Source of the DNA: Flavobacterium saccharophilum
GTDB lineage: Bacteria > Bacteroidota > Bacteroidia > Flavobacteriales > Flavobacteriaceae
DNA: 64,000 nucleotides
Assembly (NCBI RefSeq): GCF_900142735.1
Contig: NZ_FRBY01000004.1
Span: 496,001-560,000, forward strand
Reading direction: 5' to 3'
In this document: piece after piece, positions 55,451 to 63,414 of the stretch
Position numbering within the stretch: the first letter of the stretch is position 1
How the letters are laid out: each line of letters opens with the position of its first letter
Program-made: the position numbers and the translations under genes
Notes under the pieces: model-generated
What the model was told of the DNA's origin: nothing
Database searches by the model: none
What the model saw: the letters and a program-made list of their open reading frames with translations, nothing else

Positions 55451-57082
55451 ATGGTTAAGTCATTTTTCTTTTCGCTTCTTTTATGCACGACATTATCGTT
55501 TGCACAAGAAGTAAATATCATTCCACAGCCTGTAAAAGTGGTGAGGAATGCCGGAAATTTTGTGATTACGGCACAAACAAGTTTGGTTGTTACCAATAAA
55601 GAAGATAATGCTACCGCTGCTTTTTTGAACGGTTATTTATCTAATTATTACGGTTTTGTATTACCTATTGCAAAAAAAGCAAATAAAAATTATATCAAAT
55701 TAACAAGTCAGAAAAACATTGTAGGACTTAAAAGTGAAGGCTATACTTTTAAATCAGATAAAAATGGTGTTGAAATTAACGGGAATGCTGCCATAGGAAC
55801 TTTCTACGGTATGCAAACTCTTATTCAATTATTACCTGTTGAAAAAAGTAAAAGTCTTGCCATTGCTGCAGTAGAAGTCAAAGACGAACCTCGTTTTGAA
55901 TACAGGGGAGCAATGTTGGATGTGGGGCGTCATTATTTTCCGGTTGCCTTTGTAAAAAAATATATTGATTATCTGGCGTTGCATAAAATGAATTATTTTC
56001 ATTGGCATCTAACGGAAGATCAGGGATGGAGAATCGAAATCAAAAAATATCCTAAACTTACTGAAATTGGATCGAAGAGAAACGGAAGTATTATAGGAAG
56101 CTATCCTGGTAAAGGAAGTGATAATACACCAGAGGGCGGTTTTTATACGCAGGAAGAAGTAAAAGATATCGTTAAATATGCTTCGGACCGCTTTATTACG
56201 GTAATTCCGGAAATCGAAATGCCGGGACATGGTAGTGCTGCTATTGCTGCGTATCCGGAGTTGAGCTGTTTTCCGAATGAGAAAACACAACTTCCTGATA
56301 ATATGATTTCAGCTAAAAGCAAACAGGAAATGGCAAACGGAAGAAATAAAATTGTTCAGGAAACTTGGGGAGTTCATTCTGATGTTTATGTGCCAAGTGA
56401 ATATACCTTTAAGTTTTTGCAGGATGTTATCGACGAAGTTATTGTCTTATTTCCTTCTAAATACATTCATATTGGAGGTGATGAAGCGCCTAAAGATGCC
56501 TGGAAAAGAAGCGAATTTTGTCAGCAGTTGATAAAAGAAAAAGGGTTAAAAGATGAGCACGGTCTTCAGAGTTATTTTATTCAGCGTATGGAAAAATACA
56601 TCAATGGAAAAGGAAGAACGCTAATTGGCTGGGATGAAATATTAGAAGGTGGTCTTGCTCCAAATGCTATAGTAATGAGCTGGAGAGGCGAGGAAGGCGG
56701 AATTGCAGCTGCAAAAGAAAACCATCAGGTTATTATGACACCGGGAAGTCATGTTTATTTAGATCATTCTCAAACCAAAAATGAAAAAGAAGTTACCATT
56801 GGAGGCTATTTGCCAATAGAAACAGTTTACGCCTATGAGCCAATTCCGAAAGAATTAAACGAACAACAGGCAAAATTTGTTTTAGGAGCACAAGGGAATG
56901 TATGGACAGAATATATGGCAAATCCTGCTAAAGTAGAGTATATGATATTTCCTCGTTTGAGTGCTTTGAGTGAAGTTTTGTGGTCGCCAAAAGAAAATAA
57001 AAACTGGACTGAATTTCAAACAAAAATTGAAACGATGAAAAAACGATATGTTATTTGGGGAGCAAATTATTTTAAAGAGTAA
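55451..57082 (+). CDS. GH20 beta-N-acetylhexosaminidase, two-domain form
   Basis: This 543-residue protein has a signal ending near LSFAQE. A GH20b N-terminal domain (about 20-145) is followed by the barrel with FEYRGAMLDVGRHYFP, HWHLTEDQGWRIEI, EIEMPGHGSAAI and the catalytic Asp344-Glu345 in IGGDEAPKDAW, then GWDEILEGG and MSWRGEEGG. It ends directly after the barrel, while the GH20 at base 2 has a long C-terminal extension. It would remove terminal GlcNAc (or GalNAc) from N-glycan arms. It stands alone, 250 bases after the fucose operon and before a strong terminator. Confidence 0.95.
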   Translation: MVKSFFFSLLLCTTLSFAQEVNIIPQPVKVVRNAGNFVITAQTSLVVTNKEDNATAAFLNGYLSNYYGFVLPIAKKANKNYIKLTSQKNIVGLKSEGYTFKSDKNGVEINGNAAIGTFYGMQTLIQLLPVEKSKSLAIAAVEVKDEPRFEYRGAMLDVGRHYFPVAFVKKYIDYLALHKMNYFHWHLTEDQGWRIEIKKYPKLTEIGSKRNGSIIGSYPGKGSDNTPEGGFYTQEEVKDIVKYASDRFITVIPEIEMPGHGSAAIAAYPELSCFPNEKTQLPDNMISAKSKQEMANGRNKIVQETWGVHSDVYVPSEYTFKFLQDVIDEVIVLFPSKYIHIGGDEAPKDAWKRSEFCQQLIKEKGLKDEHGLQSYFIQRMEKYINGKGRTLIGWDEILEGGLAPNAIVMSWRGEEGGIAAAKENHQVIMTPGSHVYLDHSQTKNEKEVTIGGYLPIETVYAYEPIPKELNEQQAKFVLGAQGNVWTEYMANPAKVEYMIFPRLSALSEVLWSPKENKNWTEFQTKIETMKKRYVIWGANYFKE

Positions 57083-57095
57083 TAATTTTAAAAAC

Positions 57096-57132
57096 AAACA
57101 AGAGACAGCTTATAAAGGGCTGTCTTTTGTTT
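57096..57132 (+). terminator. Terminator after GH20
   Basis: Arms AAACAAGAGACAGC (57096-57109) and GCTGTCTTTTGTTT (57119-57132) form a 14-bp stem with one wobble and a T-run, 14 bases after the stop. Confidence 0.9.
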
Positions 57133-57209
57133 ATTTACCCTATTCTAAATGTCAAAATGACTTTAAGAATCGATTTTATTAACACATTTTCATCTTATTG
57201 AAATTTGTT

Positions 57210-57217
57210 TACTTTTG
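57210..57217 (+). promoter_or_regulatory. Minus-7 box of the ECF sigma gene
   Basis: TACTTTTG matches TAnnTTTG and would place transcription start near 57224. That excludes a start at the upstream TTG (57205) and favours the TTG at 57256. No clear minus-33 box was found. Confidence 0.5.
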
Positions 57218-57255
57218 GTTTTCAACTTCATGTTAACAGTATAAAACACATAAAA

Positions 57256-57870
57256 TTGAGTGCAAGGAATGACATAGCTTTCATTGAAGGATTTAGAAAT
57301 GGTGATGAAATTGCCATTCGGGAATTGTATGATACCCATTATCGTCCTCTGTGTTATTTTAATCAAAAAATTGTTCGGCATATGCAGGAAGCTGAAGATA
57401 TTTCTACTGAAATATTCTTAAAATTGCTTCGTAAGAAAAATGACTTTGACAGTCTGCAGGAAATAAAATCTTTTCTCTTTACCGCTTCTAAAAATGCTTG
57501 TATCGACTTTTTAAGAAAAGAGAAACAACAACAAAAATCATCTAATAATCAAATTTCTTTTATAGCAGATTTTGACGAAAATTTAATAGAACAAGAACTA
57601 CTTACAGCTAAAGTTTTGCAGGCCATTTATGCGGAAATAGAAAGTTTGCCAAAGCAATGTAAGCAAGTTTTTAAAGCTATATTTATCGAAGGAAAAAGTA
57701 CCGCGGCCATTGCAGAGGAAATGGGTCTTAGCCCACAAACTGTTTTAAATCAAAAAGCAAAAGCTTTACAAATAATTCGATCTGCCGTAAGCCAGAAAGA
57801 TGTATTTGTTTCACTTTTATTTATTGAATTAATGTTATCAGCCTTTTTTAAAAACGAATCCGGTTTATAA
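57256..57870 (+). CDS. ECF-type RNA polymerase sigma factor (FecI-like), probable TTG start
   Basis: No ATG lies in frame ahead of the conserved region; the best start is TTG at 57256 (LSARNDIAFIEGF), giving about 204 residues, while the frame itself opens at a TTG at 57205. Sigma region 2 covers ELYDTHYRPLCYF, EAEDISTEIFLKLL and ASKNACIDFLRK. Region 4 covers IESLPKQCKQVFKAIFIEGKSTAAIAEEMGLSPQTV. It is of the Bacteroidetes FecI-like group that partners FecR anti-sigma factors and STN-domain SusC receptors, both of which follow directly (58077 and 59956). It should turn on the downstream SusCD genes when the receptor binds its glycan. Confidence 0.9.
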   Translation: MSARNDIAFIEGFRNGDEIAIRELYDTHYRPLCYFNQKIVRHMQEAEDISTEIFLKLLRKKNDFDSLQEIKSFLFTASKNACIDFLRKEKQQQKSSNNQISFIADFDENLIEQELLTAKVLQAIYAEIESLPKQCKQVFKAIFIEGKSTAAIAEEMGLSPQTVLNQKAKALQIIRSAVSQKDVFVSLLFIELMLSAFFKNESGL

Positions 57871-58076
57871 TATTATCTTCTTTAAATAATAATTCAATTC
57901 TTAGTCTATTATCAGACCTGATTTGTTTAATTCTATGACATCCAACTTAAAGGATATTTGGGTTTTTTCTTATATTTTCAGCTTTAAATGTTAAAATTGA
58001 GAGTTTTTCTCTTTTTATATGGTTAAAAATATAATTCCTACGTGTTAGCTGTATATCAATACAAAACTAGAAATGT

Positions 58077-59243
58077 ATGTCATATTCAGATGCAGAAATA
58101 GATGATCTCATTATAAAATTGCTGAATGGAACTATAGAAGAAGAGGAAAAGCTTAATTTGGAAAAATGGATAAGCACTTCTGAAACGAATAAAAAAATAG
58201 TTGAGAATTTTCAGAATAAGGAATGGGTTACTGCTGAACTGGGAAAGATTTATAAATTTGACAAAGAAGCAGGATGGAAGAGTATTCATCAGGCTTTGGA
58301 GGCAAAAGATAAAATTAAAGTCATAAAATTACAATGGAGAAGAATTGCTGTTGCAGCAAGCTTATTGTTATGTATTGGTATAGGTAGTTTGATCTTATTT
58401 AGAAAAAGCCCTCCTGTTCAGGTAGTTGAAATCCCTCAGGTAATTGACGATGCTGAACCGGGGAGAACAGGTGCAATCTTAACACTTTCGGACGGAAAGA
58501 AAATAGTTCTTGATAATTCTAAAAATGGACAACTGAGCAATCAAAATAATACAATGGTTTCAAAAACAAACGGAGGTCTTGTATATAATGCAGGAAAAAA
58601 TGCAGCAACCGTTTATAATACGATGACGACTCCAAAAAGCAGACAATATAGCCTGCAATTAGCCGATGGAACAAAAGTGTGGTTAAATGCTTTTTCTTCG
58701 ATTACTTTTCCAACAGTTTTTTCATCAAATACCAGAGATGTGAAACTTACGGGAGAAGCTTATTTTGAAGTTGCAAAAGACAAGAAAAAACCTTTTAGGG
58801 TATTTGTAAACGATATTAAAATTAACGTATTAGGTACGCATTTTAATGTGAACGCTTACGGAGATGAAGATAACATAAAAACTAGTCTTCTTGAAGGAAG
58901 TATTTTAATTAATCAAAAAAATCAGGCTGTTTTGTTGAAACCCGGACAGCAGGCTCAAAGCAAAAAATCAGGAGCCATTATTGTTAAAAATAATGTGAAT
59001 CTGGATGAAGTAATGGGCTGGAAAAATGGAGTCTTTTACTTTGAAAATGCAAGTCTGAAAGTAGTACTGGATCAATTAAGCCGATGGTACGATGTTGACG
59101 TTGTATTGGAGAAAGGAGTTGACAACAGAAAATTTGAAGGAGAAATCGAAAGAAGCTTAAATCTTTCTCAAGTTCTAAAAATATTGGAAAAGAATAAGGT
59201 TCACTTTAAACTTGAAGGGAAGGTTTTACGTGTAATGCCCTAA
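58077..59243 (+). CDS. FecR-family anti-sigma factor
   Basis: This 388-residue inner-membrane protein has a short cytosolic N-terminal anti-sigma part (residues 1-85, with DLIIKLLNGTIEEEEK), one membrane helix (about 90-108), a periplasmic FecR domain (about 130-290; TLSDGKKIVLDNS, LADGTKVWLNAFSSITFP, GEAYFEVAKDKKKPFRV, LGTHFNVNAY) and a C-terminal DUF4974/STN-like domain (about 315-388; FENASLKVVLDQLSRWYDVDV). It holds the ECF sigma factor at the membrane until the STN domain of the downstream SusC signals ligand binding. It lies 206 bases after the sigma gene and 712 bases before SusC. Confidence 0.95.
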   Translation: MSYSDAEIDDLIIKLLNGTIEEEEKLNLEKWISTSETNKKIVENFQNKEWVTAELGKIYKFDKEAGWKSIHQALEAKDKIKVIKLQWRRIAVAASLLLCIGIGSLILFRKSPPVQVVEIPQVIDDAEPGRTGAILTLSDGKKIVLDNSKNGQLSNQNNTMVSKTNGGLVYNAGKNAATVYNTMTTPKSRQYSLQLADGTKVWLNAFSSITFPTVFSSNTRDVKLTGEAYFEVAKDKKKPFRVFVNDIKINVLGTHFNVNAYGDEDNIKTSLLEGSILINQKNQAVLLKPGQQAQSKKSGAIIVKNNVNLDEVMGWKNGVFYFENASLKVVLDQLSRWYDVDVVLEKGVDNRKFEGEIERSLNLSQVLKILEKNKVHFKLEGKVLRVMP

Positions 59244-59386
59244 TTTCAATATATAATCCGGAATTTAAAAATGTCTAAATTAAGCTACACTAATTTTGCT
59301 GGAAATAAAAAAACCAGCAGATGTTGGAAGCATTGCTGGTAAATGTTTCTTATTAGGGAAACTCTGGCTGAGATAGACAAATAAAT

Positions 59387-59928
59387 TAACCAGGCAAGGA
59401 GAATATATCGTCAGATAAAAACCATTACAAACAAAAGTAGAGAAATATTAGCAAAATAGCAATAACCCCATAATTGCTTGCTTAATTTATTCGTGTATAA
59501 ATATAGTATTTACCTGTATTTATAAGAAAACAGCTTTATGTGATAGTTATAGAAAGTTAGAAATTGTCCAAATGTAATTGGAAAGTAAAATATTAGATTA
59601 TTTGCTCTTTTTAAAATTGGTTAAGAGTAAATTGGTTTGTTTTAGTTTGTTTAACTTGAAAAGTGCCATCACTTTTTGGTGGTACTTTTCATTTATCGAT
59701 CAAATTGATTTTCTGGTAAATTAAACTACTAGTTGTTTAGTAATCAAATAAATAAGTATTGTGTAATTAAATTAATATAAGAATATTATGAAAAAGAATG
59801 AAATAAAGAGCAAGTAAGCGATAGTAAATGAATCGTTCGCAGTTTTATTTGTTTCTCAGAAAATTTGGCATTTGTTGGAAGCTGTGTCAAATTTTAAACA
59901 AGTAAAGAAATAACCAGGCAAGGAGAAT
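59387..59928 (+). repeat. Duplicated 18-bp leader sequence TAACCAGGCAAGGAGAAT
   Basis: Identical 18-mers lie at 59387-59404 and 59911-59928, each followed about 20 bases later by a similar AAAACCATT word. The second copy is just upstream of the SusC ATG (28 bases), so the first looks like a copy of the SusC leader with no gene behind it. Confidence 0.7.
59658..59690. terminator. Hairpin inside the FecR-SusC gap
   Basis: Arms 59658-59670 and 59678-59690 form a 13-bp stem with two G-T wobbles (GAAAAGTGCCATC with GGTGGTACTTTTC). It lies 415 bases beyond the FecR stop, so it would end either a long FecR message or a separate short RNA. Confidence 0.5.
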
Positions 59929-59955
59929 TAATTATCAACCAAAACCATTTAAACT

Positions 59956-62900
59956 ATGAAATTATTACCAAAATGCAAGCCAAAAAAAAATTGGCTTAAT
60001 TCACAAACATGGAAAGTTATGAAACTCTCAACCATACTTTTTGTAGTGCTAACATTCCAGGTTTCAGCGGGTGTGTCATCGCAAACAATTGCTGTTAGTG
60101 GTAAGAAAGTCCCGCTAAAAAAAGTTTTATCCGACGTTAAAAAACAAACAGATTATGTCTTTTTTTATGATGTAAATCTTTTAAAAGATACTCCACCAGT
60201 CACAATTAATTTAGTTGATGCATCAGTTGAAAAAGTTTTGGCCGAAATATTTAAGAATACATCCATAACCTGGGTTATCCAGGGCAAAACAATCTCGCTT
60301 ATTTCCAGGCCGGAAATACCAAAAAGCACCACCGAACTTAGCCTTATAAAAAGACAGATAAATGGTAAAGTTTATGATGACAAAGGACAACCACTTTCAG
60401 GCGCAAATGTTAAGGGAAAAGGAACATCTATTGTTGCAAAAACAGATATAGATGGCAGTTTTAGTATTGAATTGCCAGACACTATAAACAGCTTAATAAT
60501 CTCTTTTATAGGTATGGAAACGCTGGAAGTGCCTGTAACAAATAGTCCGATGACAATCATTTTGAAGAGCGAAGGGCAAAAACTTGAGGATGTAGTTGTT
60601 ATTGGATATGGTACAACCAAAAGAAAAGATGTTACAGGAGCTATTTCTACCATAAAAACCACTGAAATCCCTAAAGGAGCAAACACTTCTATCGATCAGG
60701 CTTTGGGTGGCAGAGCAGCCGGTTTGATTGTTACGCAAACTTCAGGACAACCTGGCGCAGCTCCTACTGTACAAATTAGAGGAAACGCTTCTTTTGCATC
60801 TTATGGTGTGTTGTATGTGGTGGATGGCGTGCCCATAGATAGTGGAGCCGATGAACCAGGCAGTGGCAGTCCTTTTGGAGCAGGAGTAAGCCGATCTCCA
60901 TTAAACTTCATTAATCCGAATGATGTTGAATCTGTAGAAGTATTAAAAGATGCCAGTGCTGCCGCTATTTATGGTGCCAGAGCTGGTGCCGGAGTAATTT
61001 TGATTACAACTAAGAGAGGTAAAAAAGGAGAGCCAAAAGTAAATTACAGTTTTACAGGTGCTTATCAGGAGCCAGCGGATTTTTATGATATTTTAAACAA
61101 ACAGGACTATATGGTAGAAAGAAACCGTATAACTAAAGAAAAATACCTGTTAACTCAAAAAATTGCCCCTTACGGTAATACTGATCCTTCATCTGTACCA
61201 GCTTTTGTTCCAAAATTTTCTCAATCTGAAATTGACAATGCCGGAACAGGTATAAACGCTATAGATGCGGTTACCCAATCTGGATTTATCAGACAACATG
61301 ATTTGTCAATTTCAGGAGGAACTGATAAAACTAAATATTTTGTCTCCGGAAATTTTCTTGATCAGGAAGGTGTTATCAAAACTTCTTCATACAAAAGATA
61401 CACCGGACGTATCAATTTAGATCAAATGATTACCGACAAACTAAAAGTTAGCGTGAATGTTGTCGAAACAAAATCGTTTAGTGATAATGCTTCCATCGGT
61501 ACAGGAGAAAACGAAAATGCAGGAATTATTTTATCTGCGTTTTACCATCCTCCAACTGTAGATTTGATAGCTCCCGATGGTTCTTATCCATTAAATCCGG
61601 ATTATAAAAATTCACCAAATCCGCTTTCTTTTTTAGAAAATACAGATGAAACTATTTTAAACAGGTTATTAACCAGTGGTTATGTAGAATGGGAAATTAT
61701 AAAAGATTTAAAAGCAAGAGGAAATTTTAGTTATGATCAATCCCACTCAAAACGTAACGTTTATTTATCAAAATTATTTCTATACGGATTAAGAAATGGT
61801 GGGGTTGCCAGTATTAGTGAATATAGTTCCAACACAAGTTTAGCAGAATACACTTTAGCGTATAAAAAAACGCTGAATGAAAATCATCATTTAAATGGTA
61901 TCGTTGGATATTCGTACCAAGTGCGCTCAAGAGATGGTTTTTCGGCAGGAAACAGTCAGTTTTTAACGGATAGTTTTTTATTCAATAGTATACAAGTTGG
62001 TCAAGCACCGCGACCATCCGTTTCTTCATCAAAAGATGAGCAGGTTTGGGCTTCTTATTTTGGCAGATTAGGATACGATTATCGCGGAAAATATATTTTG
62101 CAGGGATCTATTCGTCGCGATGGTTCTTCAAATTTTGCCGAGAATAAAAAATATGGATGGTTTCCATCTGTTTCAGCAGGATGGAAAATATCGAATGAAG
62201 AATTTATGAAAAAAGTGCCGGTAATTTCTTTTTTGAAGCTAAGAGCGAGCTACGGAACCACAGGTAATAGTAATATTGGTGCAAATGCTTTTGCATTTTA
62301 TACAGCCGGTGGCGGTGCAAATTATACTTTCGGAAATACGCAAACTACGGGAGTCTATCAAAGTCAGATTGCAAATCCCGAATTAAGCTGGGAAACTGCT
62401 GCTGAAATTAATCTTGGGCTAGATTTCGGTTTATTTAATGACCGCATTACCGGAACTTTTGAAGTATATGACAAAACGATCTCTGATTTATTGAGTTATA
62501 AACCTTTACCATCTTTTTCTATCGTGAGTAGTGTCGCATCTAATGTTGGTAAAACACAAAGCCGTGGTTTCGAATTTACTTTAAAAACAATAAACATTAA
62601 GTCGAATGATTTTAGCTGGATAACTGATTTTAATATTGCTCATAATAAAGATACATGGAAAGAAAGGGATCCTGAAGTGGTAAAAACATTACGAAAGTTT
62701 GTTGGAGTGAATGATCCAATCAGAGCAATTTACGGATATCAAACAGATGGTATTTTGCAAATTGGAGAAACGGTACCCGCTGCAATGCCCGGTTTGCAGC
62801 CCGGAATGGTAAAAGTAAAAGATTTAAATGGATATGACGCTAATGGGAATCTTACCGGTAAGCCTGATGGGCAATTAAGTTCGGCAGATGCGGTTTATTT

Positions 62901-63393
62901 AGGAAATGCTGATCCGGGTTACAGTTACGGATTTGGAAATACATTTAAATACAAAAGATTTGATTTAAATATATTTATGTACGGTATGTTTGACAGAGTT
63001 AAATACAATGATGACATGGCAGTGGCTTATGATTTATCAAGTAAAATGGGAGCTTTTGGGTGGAATGCCTTAGATATGGTCAAAGACCGTTGGGCATCTG
63101 ATAATACTTCAGGGAAAAATCCTAGTGGACTTATAAATCCGTATGGCAGTTATACAGGTAATTTTTTTAGAGAAAAAGCAGATTTTTTAAAGTGTCGCAA
63201 CATTACTTTAGGCTACACAATGACAAAAGAAATGTTCCCTAATCAAAAAATATTCGAATCATTACGCTTATCCATAGATGCACAAAATTTGTTTACAGTG
63301 ACACCTTACTCAGGAATAGACCCGGAATTATCGAGCTTTATTGCTTATCCGGCTCAAACTTCTATTATACTGGGACTTAATGTTATTTTTTAA
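59956..63393 (+). CDS. SusC-type TonB-dependent transporter with N-terminal STN signalling domain
   Basis: This 1145-residue protein has a long N-terminal leader (MKLLPKCKPKKNW) before its signal peptide. An STN domain (about 43-117; VPLKKVLSDVKKQTDYVFFYD, SVEKVLAEIFKNTSITW) precedes a carboxypeptidase-regulatory-like domain (about 134-205; INGKVYDDKGQPLSGANVKG), the TonB-box/plug region (EDVVVIGYGTTKRKDVTGAIS, LGGRAAGLIVTQTSGQPGA, LKDASAAAIYGARAGAGVILITTK) and a beta-barrel ending in IILGLNVIF. The STN domain signals to FecR, so this transporter should control its own synthesis through the sigma factor at 57256. A SusD-type lipoprotein follows 21 bases downstream. The substrate is probably an N-glycan or glycopeptide. 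Confidence 0.95.
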   Translation: MKLLPKCKPKKNWLNSQTWKVMKLSTILFVVLTFQVSAGVSSQTIAVSGKKVPLKKVLSDVKKQTDYVFFYDVNLLKDTPPVTINLVDASVEKVLAEIFKNTSITWVIQGKTISLISRPEIPKSTTELSLIKRQINGKVYDDKGQPLSGANVKGKGTSIVAKTDIDGSFSIELPDTINSLIISFIGMETLEVPVTNSPMTIILKSEGQKLEDVVVIGYGTTKRKDVTGAISTIKTTEIPKGANTSIDQALGGRAAGLIVTQTSGQPGAAPTVQIRGNASFASYGVLYVVDGVPIDSGADEPGSGSPFGAGVSRSPLNFINPNDVESVEVLKDASAAAIYGARAGAGVILITTKRGKKGEPKVNYSFTGAYQEPADFYDILNKQDYMVERNRITKEKYLLTQKIAPYGNTDPSSVPAFVPKFSQSEIDNAGTGINAIDAVTQSGFIRQHDLSISGGTDKTKYFVSGNFLDQEGVIKTSSYKRYTGRINLDQMITDKLKVSVNVVETKSFSDNASIGTGENENAGIILSAFYHPPTVDLIAPDGSYPLNPDYKNSPNPLSFLENTDETILNRLLTSGYVEWEIIKDLKARGNFSYDQSHSKRNVYLSKLFLYGLRNGGVASISEYSSNTSLAEYTLAYKKTLNENHHLNGIVGYSYQVRSRDGFSAGNSQFLTDSFLFNSIQVGQAPRPSVSSSKDEQVWASYFGRLGYDYRGKYILQGSIRRDGSSNFAENKKYGWFPSVSAGWKISNEEFMKKVPVISFLKLRASYGTTGNSNIGANAFAFYTAGGGANYTFGNTQTTGVYQSQIANPELSWETAAEINLGLDFGLFNDRITGTFEVYDKTISDLLSYKPLPSFSIVSSVASNVGKTQSRGFEFTLKTINIKSNDFSWITDFNIAHNKDTWKERDPEVVKTLRKFVGVNDPIRAIYGYQTDGILQIGETVPAAMPGLQPGMVKVKDLNGYDANGNLTGKPDGQLSSADAVYLGNADPGYSYGFGNTFKYKRFDLNIFMYGMFDRVKYNDDMAVAYDLSSKMGAFGWNALDMVKDRWASDNTSGKNPSGLINPYGSYTGNFFREKADFLKCRNITLGYTMTKEMFPNQKIFESLRLSIDAQNLFTVTPYSGIDPELSSFIAYPAQTSIILGLNVIF

Positions 63394-63414
63394 TCAAAAA
63401 CTACAAAGAAAGAC

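Larger units (their letters stand above)
59244..59955. other. 712-base intergenic region before STN-type SusC
   Basis: No gene is visible. A hairpin with 7-bp arms (59313-59319 and 59334-59340) follows FecR and may end its transcript. An 18-bp sequence occurs twice (59387-59404 and 59911-59928). A second, larger hairpin lies at 59658. The ECF-dependent promoter of SusC is expected here but I could not identify it. Confidence 0.5.

Noticed and set aside
57205..57255. TTG at 57205 as sigma-factor start
   Set aside because: It precedes the TAnnTTTG box at 57210-57217 and would lie outside the transcript.
60372..60686. 104-codon minus-strand frame inside SusC
   Set aside because: It is antisense to the carboxypeptidase-regulatory and plug region; its low-complexity Ser/Val/Phe make-up looks like a shadow.
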